Shown: positions 27,398 to 34,727, counted from the stretch's first letter. The stretch: DNA of 40,231 bases from Flavobacterium collinsii (GCF_902804485.1 NZ_CADCST010000125.1:1-40231); one strand, 5' to 3'. Program-made: numbers and translations. Notes: generated from the sequence alone by a model not told the origin.

Positions 27398-27703
27398 TTA
27401 ATGTTCATTTTGTTTTTCCTTTAAGCCTTTAATGTATGCGTCTATTACGCCCATACCATCAACAATAGGTAAAATATCAATATTATGATTATCTGTTAGG
27501 TTATATTCTCTAAGACCTCTTGCCAGTTCTGCATGGCTGTCTGAGTTTAATACCCAGACGGTGCCTCCGGAAACCAAACCGTAACAAGCTTCAATTTTTC
27601 CGGATTTTAGAGCCTGAGTAAGTCCTTCTTTAATTTTTAAAAGTTTTTCTAATTCAACATTTTTCAACATCGAAGGGCCTTTTGTTATGATTAAATATCT
27701 CAT
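27398..27703 (-). CDS. Small YCII/muconolactone-isomerase-like protein (copy 2)
   Basis: A 101-residue protein of ferredoxin-like fold appearance: a first strand MRYLIITKGPSM, a central GLVSGGTVWVLNSDS and ELARGLREYN, then ILPIVDGMGVIDAYIK. The same framework (RYLIIT/KFLVIS; VSGGT/ISGGS; ELA; PI-D) occurs in the first gene of the operon (30653-30937), so the two are paralogues. Similar small proteins belong to the YCII and muconolactone isomerase-like groups, some of which act as isomerases or cyclases, others have no known activity. No catalytic residue can be fixed. It lies 18 nt from both neighbours (methyltransferase upstream, AT-DH downstream). Confidence 0.6.
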   Translation of the reverse strand: MRYLIITKGPSMLKNVELEKLLKIKEGLTQALKSGKIEACYGLVSGGTVWVLNSDSHAELARGLREYNLTDNHNIDILPIVDGMGVIDAYIKGLKEKQNEH

Positions 27704-27721
27704 TTCGTAAATATTAATTTG

Positions 27722-28390
27722 TTACTGAAGTTTTTTTATGATGACTTCATATCCAAGTGATGATAGTCCCGTGGTATCTGATCCTACAGATGAGCAGTGA
27801 GCTAAACCGGCCTGTTCCAGAAATTCTTCTATTTCTTTTACGGTATATTTTTCTGAAACTACCGTTGGAGGATAATTTGCTTTTTTACGCAGAGCATTAA
27901 ATTCTGCCAAAACCTCTTCAGATACATCACGTTTCATGTCATGAATCAAACAGATTCCGTTAGGTTTTAAAACCCTATATTTTTCCTGCAGCGCTTTAAC
28001 CGGATCAACAAGGTGGTGCAGGGTAGCACGGCTTATGACCATATCAAAAGTTTCGCTTTCAAAATCAAGATAATGCGCGTCGCCTTCTTTTACAGAAATT
28101 CTGTCTGATAAACCTCTTTCGGTAAATTTGTCATTGGCTTCAATAACATTATCTTCATAATAATCGATTCCGATAAAAGTATAGTTCTCAAAACCAGGTG
28201 TTTCGTAAAGGCGTTCCAGTAATACTCCGGTTCCTGTACCAACATCTAATAAAGTTGGTTTTTCGGTCGAAACGGGTGCATTTTTTTTACATCTTTTTAA
28301 GAACATATCATCCCACGGTTTTAAGAAAGTCGAAGTATAAGCTTCATATTCTAAAGCGGGCATTATATTGCGAATGTTATTTTGTTTCAT
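27722..28390 (-). CDS. SAM-dependent methyltransferase
   Basis: A 222-residue class I methyltransferase with motif I LLDVGTGTGVLLERL (about 47-61), the acidic FIGIDYYEDN, KEGDAHYLDF and DMVISRATLHHLVDPV, followed by LKPNGICLIHDMKRD. These give a complete SAM site of the Methyltransf_11/25 type. It has no membrane segment. It is 12 nt after the citrate synthase-like gene and 18 nt before the second YCII-like gene, so it likely methylates an oxygen, carboxylate or carbon of the acyl intermediate. Which one is not readable. Confidence 0.85.
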   Translation of the reverse strand: MKQNNIRNIMPALEYEAYTSTFLKPWDDMFLKRCKKNAPVSTEKPTLLDVGTGTGVLLERLYETPGFENYTFIGIDYYEDNVIEANDKFTERGLSDRISVKEGDAHYLDFESETFDMVISRATLHHLVDPVKALQEKYRVLKPNGICLIHDMKRDVSEEVLAEFNALRKKANYPPTVVSEKYTVKEIEEFLEQAGLAHCSSVGSDTTGLSSLGYEVIIKKLQ

Positions 28391-28402
28391 TTTTTGTGGT
28401 TT

Positions 28403-29545
28403 TTAGTCAAATGAGAGTTCATTTATTTGATTATTCGTAAGAAAATCTCTTGCATCGGCACTTTTTGCTCCAAAAGGAGGTTTTTGCCTTTTTTCTTCTG
28501 CATGCGCTATCATAGCGAGGCTTCGGGCAAAAAGACCAATTCCGGGAACTAATGACTTGTCTGTAACGCCCAGATCGCTTAAGATCGCAGCAGTGATAAA
28601 ATCTATATTGGGGTTTAAACCGGAATGATTTTTTAGCAGCTGCGTTGTTTCAAGATAAATGCTTTGGCTTTTTGTGTTTTTTCCAGAACTTGTCCAAATA
28701 GATTGAAGACAGTCTGGTCTTGGATCTTTTTTAAATAATGGATGTCCAAATCCGGGAATTATTTTTTTATGGACCAATAGTTCTTCAATCGTCTGGGCAA
28801 CTTCTTCATTGGTTTTTGAAGAAAGTTTTGCGATAAGACCAAATGCGGCTTCTGAAGCTCCAATATGATGAGGTCCTGCGGCTATAAAACCAGACATGAT
28901 AATCATATTGGCAGAAGCACCTGTTCCGGCTGTAACTCTTGGTGCTAAAACACTTGGAGTTAAATACCCAAAACCTGCATGCCAGGATATAAGCAGAGCT
29001 TCAAAAATTTTAATTTCATGTTCAGCCGCTGCTGTTTTAGAAAAAAGTGTTTTAAAAGCTGTTACAATAAACGCATCTGAATTAGTTTTGTAAATAGTTG
29101 CAGCATCTTTCCGGATTCCTTTTTTACCATCTGCAGCTATCCTCAGCATTAAAGGTAAAAGTGCAATTAGAAATAATCCCTTGGCAGTTTCTTTAGCAAA
29201 ACACTCATTTGGAAGTTGGTAAGCGTTGTATGTTTTTAAAAACTCATCGTCAAGATCAAAAAGTAATCCGGCAATAACTCCTTTTATGGAACTTTGCGTT
29301 GCAGAAGCTGTTTTTTGAATCTGTTCAAAAACTTCATGTTCAATTGATACAGAATTTATCGAAGCCAGAAAAAATGTTTCAATCGCTTTTTGTTCTGAAG
29401 CTGATGGAAATGTTCCTGCCAAAATATGAAAAACAGTTTCAAAGAAATTCTTTTCAGAAATAATTTCATTTAAATCTGTTCCTCTTACTGATAAACTTTC
29501 AGGATCAAAACTTGGGCCATCTATTTTTGTACCTTGATATTTCAT
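28403..29545 (-). CDS. Divergent citrate synthase-family protein (possible alkylcitrate synthase)
   Basis: A 380-residue citrate synthase fold protein. The catalytic triad is in place: His226/His227 in AAGPHHIGASE (His274 equivalent in pig citrate synthase), His268 in GFGHPLFKKDPRP (His320) and Asp315 in NPNIDFITAAIL (Asp375). GFGHP followed by KKDPR resembles the citryl-CoA lyase-like and methylcitrate branch rather than housekeeping citrate synthase. The family joins an acyl-CoA to oxaloacetate. Inside this PKS operon it may condense the synthase product with oxaloacetate to an alkylcitrate, as fungal alkylcitrate synthases do in maleidride and squalestatin pathways (known family precedent; use here is inferred). 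It could alternatively serve as a precursor supplier. It is 64 nt downstream of the oxygenase. Confidence 0.85.
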   Translation of the reverse strand: MKYQGTKIDGPSFDPESLSVRGTDLNEIISEKNFFETVFHILAGTFPSASEQKAIETFFLASINSVSIEHEVFEQIQKTASATQSSIKGVIAGLLFDLDDEFLKTYNAYQLPNECFAKETAKGLFLIALLPLMLRIAADGKKGIRKDAATIYKTNSDAFIVTAFKTLFSKTAAAEHEIKIFEALLISWHAGFGYLTPSVLAPRVTAGTGASANMIIMSGFIAAGPHHIGASEAAFGLIAKLSSKTNEEVAQTIEELLVHKKIIPGFGHPLFKKDPRPDCLQSIWTSSGKNTKSQSIYLETTQLLKNHSGLNPNIDFITAAILSDLGVTDKSLVPGIGLFARSLAMIAHAEEKRQKPPFGAKSADARDFLTNNQINELSFD

Positions 29546-29609
29546 GTCTAAATTAAAATGAAGTTGAAATCCGTTAAAATTTTAAAAAGAGACTACTATA
29601 TACTTAAAA

Positions 29610-30578
29610 CTAAAGCTGTACTTTAAGTTCAGGATTTCCCATTCTTACCAATATTTTTCTTTCCATATCGGTAGTTTTTTTACGTCCGTGCATTACTGCA
29701 TGATTGTCGATCATTAAAACATCCCCTTTATTCCAGCTTACTTTTACAGTGATTTCATCTGCTGCTGTAACCACTTTTTCAATGTAAGAATATGGAATTG
29801 GGCTTCCGTCTGCAAGACGTATAACCATTGGACAAAATTTGGCATCGTCACCCAAATGCTGTTTTACTTCTCCCTGATTAAATGAGATTTCGGCAAAATA
29901 GATATAAAGCATATTGTTGATGAAAACAGGCTCTTGTGTTTCTTCATCATAAATAACAGGATCACAAGTATATTCAATTTGTACAGCCTTATCATCTTGC
30001 AGTGATACTATTAGTCCTTTTGCTTCACAAAATTCTTCAAGCTCAGAAAAACTTTCTGTCATAAAAGCTTTTTGCCAGTCGCCGTCAGGCAGATATCTAA
30101 TGTATTTGATTTGATTAGACAAAAAGAATTCTTTAGTATCATCATCAAGTGCATTAAACAGTTTTGCACCGTCACACAAGGTAGTCTGCCCTCCGTCTTT
30201 TGGCGGAATGAGGCAGTAGAAGTAAAGCAGTTCCGGCGGGTCCTGCATGTAGTACATTTCTCCGTGAAGAGGAATAGTGAAATCTTGAACGCTTCCGGTT
30301 GCGGTCATCAACGTTTTATCGTTGTTAATTTGTTCTCTGTCAATACTTTTCCATCTTGATCCTCCTCCCTGATAATCAGAAAAGTCTTTTATAAACTGAT
30401 TACTGAAGGTGGTAAAGCCATCGACATCAAAATTAAACCCTCTGAATAATATTGCTTTATGCTTTTTATACAGCGAAAAAATTTCGTCCTGATCTAAATC
30501 ATAAGAGCTTCCATTATCCAAATGTTCTATTAACAATCCAACTGAATTGTTAAGGCTGCTGATTTTTATATTTGACAA
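29610..30578 (-). CDS. TauD/TfdA-type Fe(II)/2-oxoglutarate-dependent oxygenase
   Basis: A 322-residue non-haem iron oxygenase. The iron site is an H-x-E rather than H-x-D: PLHGEMYY with His105 and Glu107, as in VioC- and SyrP-like enzymes of secondary metabolism; the distal ligand is His297 in DNHAVMHGRK, and Arg307/Arg312 in ERKILVRM would hold 2-oxoglutarate. Entry segment AILFRGF and PDGDW are typical of the superfamily. It is the second gene of the operon, 75 nt behind the first small YCII-like gene across a hairpin. It could hydroxylate, desaturate or otherwise oxidise the acyl or alkylcitrate product; the position of attack is unknown. Confidence 0.85.
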   Translation of the reverse strand: MSNIKISSLNNSVGLLIEHLDNGSSYDLDQDEIFSLYKKHKAILFRGFNFDVDGFTTFSNQFIKDFSDYQGGGSRWKSIDREQINNDKTLMTATGSVQDFTIPLHGEMYYMQDPPELLYFYCLIPPKDGGQTTLCDGAKLFNALDDDTKEFFLSNQIKYIRYLPDGDWQKAFMTESFSELEEFCEAKGLIVSLQDDKAVQIEYTCDPVIYDEETQEPVFINNMLYIYFAEISFNQGEVKQHLGDDAKFCPMVIRLADGSPIPYSYIEKVVTAADEITVKVSWNKGDVLMIDNHAVMHGRKKTTDMERKILVRMGNPELKVQL

Positions 30579-30609
30579 AATGTTATGGTTTTAAGGTTTG
30601 TAATAAAAT

Positions 30610-30638
30610 GAAAGCAACCTTGATTAGAGGCTGCCTTC
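30610..30638 (-). promoter_or_regulatory. Intercistronic hairpin between operon genes 1 and 2
   Basis: Complementary arms 30610-30619 and 30629-30638 form a 10-bp stem with two G-U pairs and a 9-nt loop in the transcript, just after the stop of the first small gene. There is no strong U-run, so it may be an attenuator or mRNA-stabilising element that makes gene 1 more abundant than the rest. Structure is seen; function is inferred. Confidence 0.45.
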
Positions 30639-30652
30639 AATTGGGGTAAAAA

Positions 30653-30937
30653 CTACTTTTTAGCAGCGAATGCGGTTAAGAAATCATGTGCGTCTGCGAT
30701 AGGGATAATTTCTGTAAAGCTTGCTTTAAAAAGTGGATTGCTTCTTACAATAGTTGCAAGTTCAACAGTGTCTTTTGCGTTGATAACAATGATTGATCCT
30801 CCTGAAATAACAGCGTATGCTTTTTCAATTGGACTTTTTGGATCTTCTACAAGTGCTTTCACTTGTGCTCCTGTGTCTGCTGTGGCATTTAAGCCATGGC
30901 CCTGGCCGTTTGGCCTGCTGATAACTAGAAATTTCAT
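30653..30937 (-). CDS. Small YCII/muconolactone-isomerase-like protein (copy 1), first operon gene
   Basis: A 94-residue protein that opens the biosynthetic operon. It shares its framework with the gene at 27398-27703: KFLVISRPNG, AYAVISGGSIIVINAKD, VELATIVRSN and EIIPIADAHDFLTAF. The fold is predicted to be a ferredoxin-like dimeric barrel as in YCII and muconolactone isomerase relatives. The GQGHG and ISGGS parts might form a small-molecule site. It is separated from the following oxygenase by 75 nt with a hairpin, the largest gap of the operon. Function within the pathway is open; isomerase or cyclase is a guess from the fold. Confidence 0.6.
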   Translation of the reverse strand: MKFLVISRPNGQGHGLNATADTGAQVKALVEDPKSPIEKAYAVISGGSIIVINAKDTVELATIVRSNPLFKASFTEIIPIADAHDFLTAFAAKK

Positions 30938-31265
30938 ATTAAATGGTTTAAAGATTACATGTTAATTAAAATACTCTTATTGTAAAATATGTGAGCGTAT
31001 TGATAATTTATTAGCCTCCTTCTACATTTATATTTGACATTGTATTGCAGAAGAAAGTATGAATACCTAATGTTTTTTATTTAAATAAGCTTCATACACA
31101 ATCATTTGCTTTCACATTATTAGCTTGATAAAATTAAATAGTTTAAAAAAAAGAAACTATTTATAAATACTTAAATTAATACAGTAAAAATATGTATTCA
31201 GATATTATTTGTAGGATTAAAATGCATGAGACAGGTTTTTAATGTCATGAAAAAGATTTTGGTTC
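30938..31265 (-). promoter_or_regulatory. Upstream region of the biosynthetic operon
   Basis: About 330 bases with no long gene; the operon promoter must lie here. I could not pick out a clear Bacteroidota -33/-7 pair (TTTG / TAnnTTTG) on the minus strand. A mini-ORF ATG 31040 to TAA 31011 (minus strand) encodes MSNINVEGG, and its frame is open for a further 12 codons upstream without a start. It could be a leader peptide or chance. Confidence 0.35.
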
Positions 31266-31346
31266 TGTCGTATTTGAAAAACGGTCAAATTGACCACCAC
31301 TTTTCGATTTAAACTGACCACCTGGTTTCGGTTCTAATTAACCACT
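31266..31346 (+). mobile_element. Remnant end of an IS21-family element with 24-bp-spaced repeats
   Basis: TGACCACC occurs at 31291-31298 and 31315-31322, and a degenerate copy TAACCACT at 31339-31346, exactly 24 bp apart. The first copy overlaps the palindrome GGTCAA-A-TTGACC (31283-31295). Multiple spaced repeats at the termini are typical transposase-binding sites of IS21-family elements, and an istA remnant follows 77 bp downstream. Confidence 0.6.
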
Positions 31347-31422
31347 AAAAACTACTTCTTTTTCATACTGTTAAACCATAGATCTGCATAAAACTACAGA
31401 CTATGTAAATAGCAAACTAAAC

Positions 31423-31800
31423 ATGAATAAAATTAGAAAAGTCATTAAACTATATTGTAAAAGCAAAAGTTTTGTAAGAAAAAAAATATGGCGCTGTAAA
31501 AAATATATTTCTTTAATTTGATGTGTTTGGATTAAGTCTGAAGACTGTTAACAAGAAAACTGATAATGAATTAGACGAACTGTTTTCCCAAGGCCCAGTA
31601 GAAGTTATTTTCTCAAGAAGTGAGGATCTCTATGTTTATTTTCCACAGATGGAACGGGAAGTAAAAAAAAACAGGCACTAACATGGAAATCATATGGAAG
31701 AGATATATCGCTTTAAATCTCGATGGCTTAAGAATTACTCAGTTTAGAAACCGTTACATGGACTGGGCAAGGTTTTGTTGCATCTAAAGCTGTACTTCAT
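31423..31800 (+). pseudogene. istA (IS21-family transposase) remnant
   Basis: From the ATG at 31423 the reading goes MNKIRKVIKLYCKSKSFV, then after frame changes LSLKTVNKKTDNELDELFSQ, VYFPQMEREVKK and ITQFRNRYMDWA. The PQMEREVKK and FRNRYMDW blocks are typical for the N-terminal third of Bacteroidota IstA. At least two frameshifts and several stops are present, the DDE catalytic part and istB are missing. It is inactive. Confidence 0.7.
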
Positions 31801-32153
31801 CCGAGATACTTTTATAATAAGCGGTTCCATATAAGGAATTTCTAATAAATATTAAGGATTTAAGCGAACATCCTAAACAAACTTTATAAAAGAAAAAATC
31901 CTTTATTTTGTTAAGTTATCCAAGAGAATCATTTCTTAATCCTTTTAAAGTAGTAATAGGAATTAATTATTTTATTTTGTAATTGATCGAAAATAAAGAA
32001 TTCTAGAACTATTTATTCACCTTTTTTATTATCTATTCATCTTCTCGTATTTTACGGGATACCAATGTCAAGCACTACGTCCGAGATAGATTATATGATA
32101 ACTTATCCAACACCATAAAAACTAGAATTCCCAAATCAAACAAATACAGATAG
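31801..32153. other. Decayed DNA, nothing recognised
   Basis: Some 350 bases between the istA remnant and the next open fragment. Only chance frames are present; no hairpin with a T-run, repeat or gene was found. Confidence 0.4.
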
Positions 32154-32357
32154 GAACATGAAACGGCCGAAGAATATTTAGGTCATGAAGTAGCGAATTT
32201 TATAAAAGAAGAATTAGAACTCATTAAACGAACTGGAGAATCTAAGAATACTAAAAAAGTTATGGAAGCTTTTTTCAAACTTTCTGATGAGTTGATACAA
32301 TACGTAGCACTACTAAAAGGTTTATTTGCATTTTATTTTCTCAAAAATAGTTTTTAA
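32154..32357 (+). pseudogene. Open fragment without start, probable mobile-element remnant
   Basis: A 67-codon frame preceded by a stop codon and without an ATG at its beginning: EHETAEEYLGHEVANFIKEE, later KKVMEAFFKLSDELIQY and LLKGLFAFYF. It looks like real helical protein. Family not recognised. It lies in a row of element fragments and is probably a gene remnant. Confidence 0.35.
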
Positions 32358-32496
32358 TTGATCCATGACAGATCCCGATTTAAAATCTTTTTTGAAATTG
32401 GATCAATAAGTTTTGGGCAATCTGCAAAAGCCTCTATTGACATTTTCCTGATTAATGAATCTGTTCCTATAGAAAGAACATTTGATGCTGTCGTAG

Positions 32497-32934
32497 CGTA
32501 AGATTAAAATAGATTTTATAGAATCCGACAACAACGGTAACTTTAAACTGAATCATTATAATCAAAACTTTGGATATGATCTTGAAGCAGGTCTATCTAA
32601 ACATCCTATTAAAGAGCTGGAGAATCCTAAGTACAAAGGCAATTTAATCAATTTGTTTGAAAGAGTTAATGTATAGTCAGTTACATTTGTTGTTAATGGA
32701 GCAGAAATAAAACAATTTGCAGAGGCTAATCCGCATTTTAAAACAGTAAATGTTTACGACGGATCTATGGAGAGAATTAACCATCGAGAAAGCAAAGACC
32801 AAAAACTGGATGAGAACGAAGGAAAAACACAAGGTAAAGAGGCTAATCTAAACAAGATTCTACCTCTGAACTTGCACAACAAGGAGAAAAGAAAAATAGT
32901 CAAAGAAAAGGAGACGTTAAATCAATATAGGTAA
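32497..32934 (+). pseudogene. Decayed accessory gene of a conjugative-type element
   Basis: One frame reads KIKIDFIESDNNG, NQNFGYDLEAGLSKHPIKEL, then TAG at 32674-32676, then SVTFVVNGAEIKQF, NPHFKTVNVYDGSMERI and a Lys/Glu-rich tail. From memory, this arrangement (acidic strand region, a V-T-I/F-x-x-x-G block, then FKxxNxYD) occurs in accessory proteins of Bacteroidota conjugative transposons and plasmids. The internal stop and missing start mark it as a pseudogene. The family name is not certain. Confidence 0.4.
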
Positions 32935-33234
32935 ATCGAAACCCTAAAACCCTTAATCGATTTCTTTTTAGTCATTGAAAAAGATTTCCGTATTAGTACA
33001 TCGCACATAGCGATTTATGCTTCTTTACTTCAATACCATGTAGATAATGGTTTTGTAAATCTAATACAAGTTTACGGACATGAAATAGCACCACTGGCAA
33101 AAATAGACTCTCTTTATACCTATCATAGATGTATCAAGAAACTAAATGAGTATAGCTATATAAAGTATGAACCAACGTTAAAAAAAGTAGGGAGCAAGGT
33201 GTATTTTATCAATTCGTGTAACGTAAATATTTAA
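32935..33234 (+). pseudogene. Partial helix-turn-helix-like protein of plasmid/ICE type
   Basis: The frame opens directly after the TAA of the preceding remnant and has no ATG at its head; it reads LVIEKDFRISTSHIAIYASL, YTYHRCIKKLNEYSYIKYEP and GSKVYFIN to TAA at 33232. The block TYHRCIKKLNEYSYIKY looks like the recognition-helix part of small DNA-binding proteins common on Bacteroidota integrative elements and plasmids. Lack of a start suggests a 5'-truncated gene. A weak terminator follows at once. Confidence 0.5.
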
Positions 33235-33237
33235 AAA

Positions 33238-33264
33238 TTAAAAGGCCTCTTGTGGGCTTTTTTT
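33238..33264 (+). terminator. Probable terminator, stem with bulge
   Basis: AAAAGGCC ... GGGCTTTTTTT forms a short stem with one bulged base followed by seven T, directly behind the partial gene ending at 33234. Confidence 0.5.
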
Positions 33265-33784
33265 GATAAGCTTTATTAACATGATTAAGATGAAAAAAAT
33301 AAATATCTTTAAAAACAGAGTAGGAGTAAGCTGGAAGATTGATAAAACCTATATAAAATTTAAAGGTATTTATTGTTATTCATATCGGGCTGTGGATAAA
33401 TCTGGTAATACAATCTATTTTCTTTTAATTAGAAGAAACCAGAGAATGAGTGTGAAGTCATTTCTAATTAGGGCAATAAATAATAACTGAAGACCTGTTG
33501 TAATAAATATAGACAAAATCGGTTCGAACACCAGCGCAATATGAGTTTACAACAAACGTTCGTTTTCAAAGATTAAGGTTCGAAAATGTAAATATCTAAA
33601 CAATATAGTTGAGTAGGATCATGGTTTCATCAAGTAGCGAATACAAAAGGGATAAGGCTAAAAAAAAAATCAATCTGCCAGACGGACAGTATGTGGAATA
33701 GAAGTTGTACATATGTTGAGAAAGAATCAGGTGGTAAAGTTATGGAGAACCATGTTTAAATCATTTTATAAATTGGTAGCATAA
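33263..33784 (+). pseudogene. IS6-family transposase remnant, nonsense-decayed
   Basis: One single frame runs from about 33263 to the TAA at 33782 without frameshift. It has the IS6 core VGVSWKIDKTYIKFKG (first catalytic Asp region), YSYRAVDKSGNTIYFLL, then INIDKIGSNTSAI (second Asp), KYLNNIVE and DHGFIK (catalytic Glu is just before a stop), and ends GIEVVHMLRKNQV. It is broken by stops, including one where the family has Gln before DH (VE-stop-DH), one in place of Trp (IK-stop-R) and two near RIQKG. The N-terminus is missing. Confidence 0.75.
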
Positions 33785-33919
33785 ATTTTAACTCTCTGAT
33801 TTCTTTCGAATTTATATGGCAGATGTGACAGAACCTTTTTTTGTGATTAAAATAGAATAAAGCTACTAACTAGCAACTTGAATTAATTACAAAAATATAG
33901 TTTAATTTTTTTTTTAGTT

Positions 33920-34125
33920 TTTGTTTCCATACGCAATTCCTTAAGATGCTGTGAGATTGCAGGTTATGAAAGAGGACGTTTATTTACAATTTCCTCGAAG
34001 ATACATCTATATACTTTCAATAAATATTCCATAATAGCAATACGTTCAGGAAGTCCTAACGCCTTGGCTAAAATTATCAGTTCATTCTGATTTTCTGTAA
34101 AGTGATCTGTTTTTGTTACTCCCAT
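33920..34125 (-). pseudogene. ArsR-type transcriptional regulator, broken by TAA
   Basis: Starting from ATG at 34125-34123 the minus strand reads MGVTKTDHFTENQNELIILA, KALGLPERIAIMEYLLK and EEIVNKRPLS, then TAA (33966-33964), then PAISQHLKEL. This is the winged-helix start of an ArsR-family regulator, with the stop in place of the usual Gln of LSQPAISQHL (CAA to TAA). The similarity ends soon after in a poly-T tract. It is a nonsense-inactivated, 3'-truncated gene. Confidence 0.7.
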
Positions 34126-34474
34126 TGTTTTATGTTTATATTGCTATATAATATTAAATGAAGCAAATTTGAACCATAAGATTTTCTTAAAATGTGGTTG
34201 TTTATTTTTCGGTATACTGAATGTCAATACTTTTTTATCTAAAAATGGCCGTGGGATATTACTTCGCGACCTTTAAAAAAAGATAATGTATTCGGTAGTA
34301 ATCCCACTATCTGAAGAATTTCATACAAATTTATCTCTTTTTGAATTTGTGTTTTGTAGGATTTTTTTATATCTTCGAATAAGCTAATTACCTAATTTAT
34401 TGTTGTCATATCAAAAATAGAATAATAAAAAAAATACAATTTAATCAATTTCACACCTCTTAAACCTAAGTAAT
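34126..34474. other. Non-coding region with an inverted repeat
   Basis: About 350 bases ahead of the PID-CTERM gene. An imperfect inverted repeat (GTGGGATATTACT near 34251, AGTAATCCCAC near 34298) encloses roughly 35 bases. The 100 bases before 34475 must hold the promoter of the surface locus but no clear -33/-7 pair was found. Confidence 0.4.
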
Positions 34475-34681
34475 ATGAAAGTTAAATCGTTAAAATTGTT
34501 AGTAATTCTTCTTTTTATTTCCCCTGATAACATAGCTGCGCCATCACCCCCGCAACCACAACCACAATCAATACCTCCTCCAATTGGAGATCCTGTACCT
34601 ATAGACAACGAAATTTCGATATTATTTTTAAGCGGAGTTATACTTGGAGCTTTTTTTTTAAATAAAAAAAGAACTTTCTAA
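34475..34681 (+). CDS. Small PID-CTERM-like surface peptide
   Basis: A 68-residue protein: signal peptide (1-22, VKSLKLLVILLFI ... AA), a short Pro/Gln-rich linker (PSPPQPQPQSIPPP), then PVPIDNE with the Pro-Ile-Asp at 42-44, one hydrophobic segment (SILFLSGVILGAFFL) and a basic tail NKKRTF. This tripartite end is the PID-CTERM pattern of Bacteroidota, thought to be a sorting or anchoring signal. After processing almost only the linker would remain. It starts the plus-strand surface locus; the T9SS protein begins 46 nt after its stop, so the genes are probably co-transcribed. Confidence 0.75.
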   Translation: MKVKSLKLLVILLFISPDNIAAPSPPQPQPQSIPPPIGDPVPIDNEISILFLSGVILGAFFLNKKRTF

Positions 34682-34727
34682 ATATATAGTTTTAGTAAAA
34701 AACGCTATTAACCTTAAAGTTAAAGTA

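Noticed and set aside
28403..29545. Housekeeping citrate synthase (gltA)
   Set aside because: Active-site context (GPHHIGASE, GFGHPLF) differs from gltA, and the gene is locked in a biosynthetic operon.
9572..30937. Long antisense frames across the operon (for example 14450-14821, 26703-27095, 11564-11872)
   Set aside because: They are shadows of strongly coding minus-strand genes, have unlikely composition and no motifs.
33263..33490. Functional 75-residue gene
   Set aside because: It is only the unbroken front part of an IS6 transposase whose frame continues with several stops.
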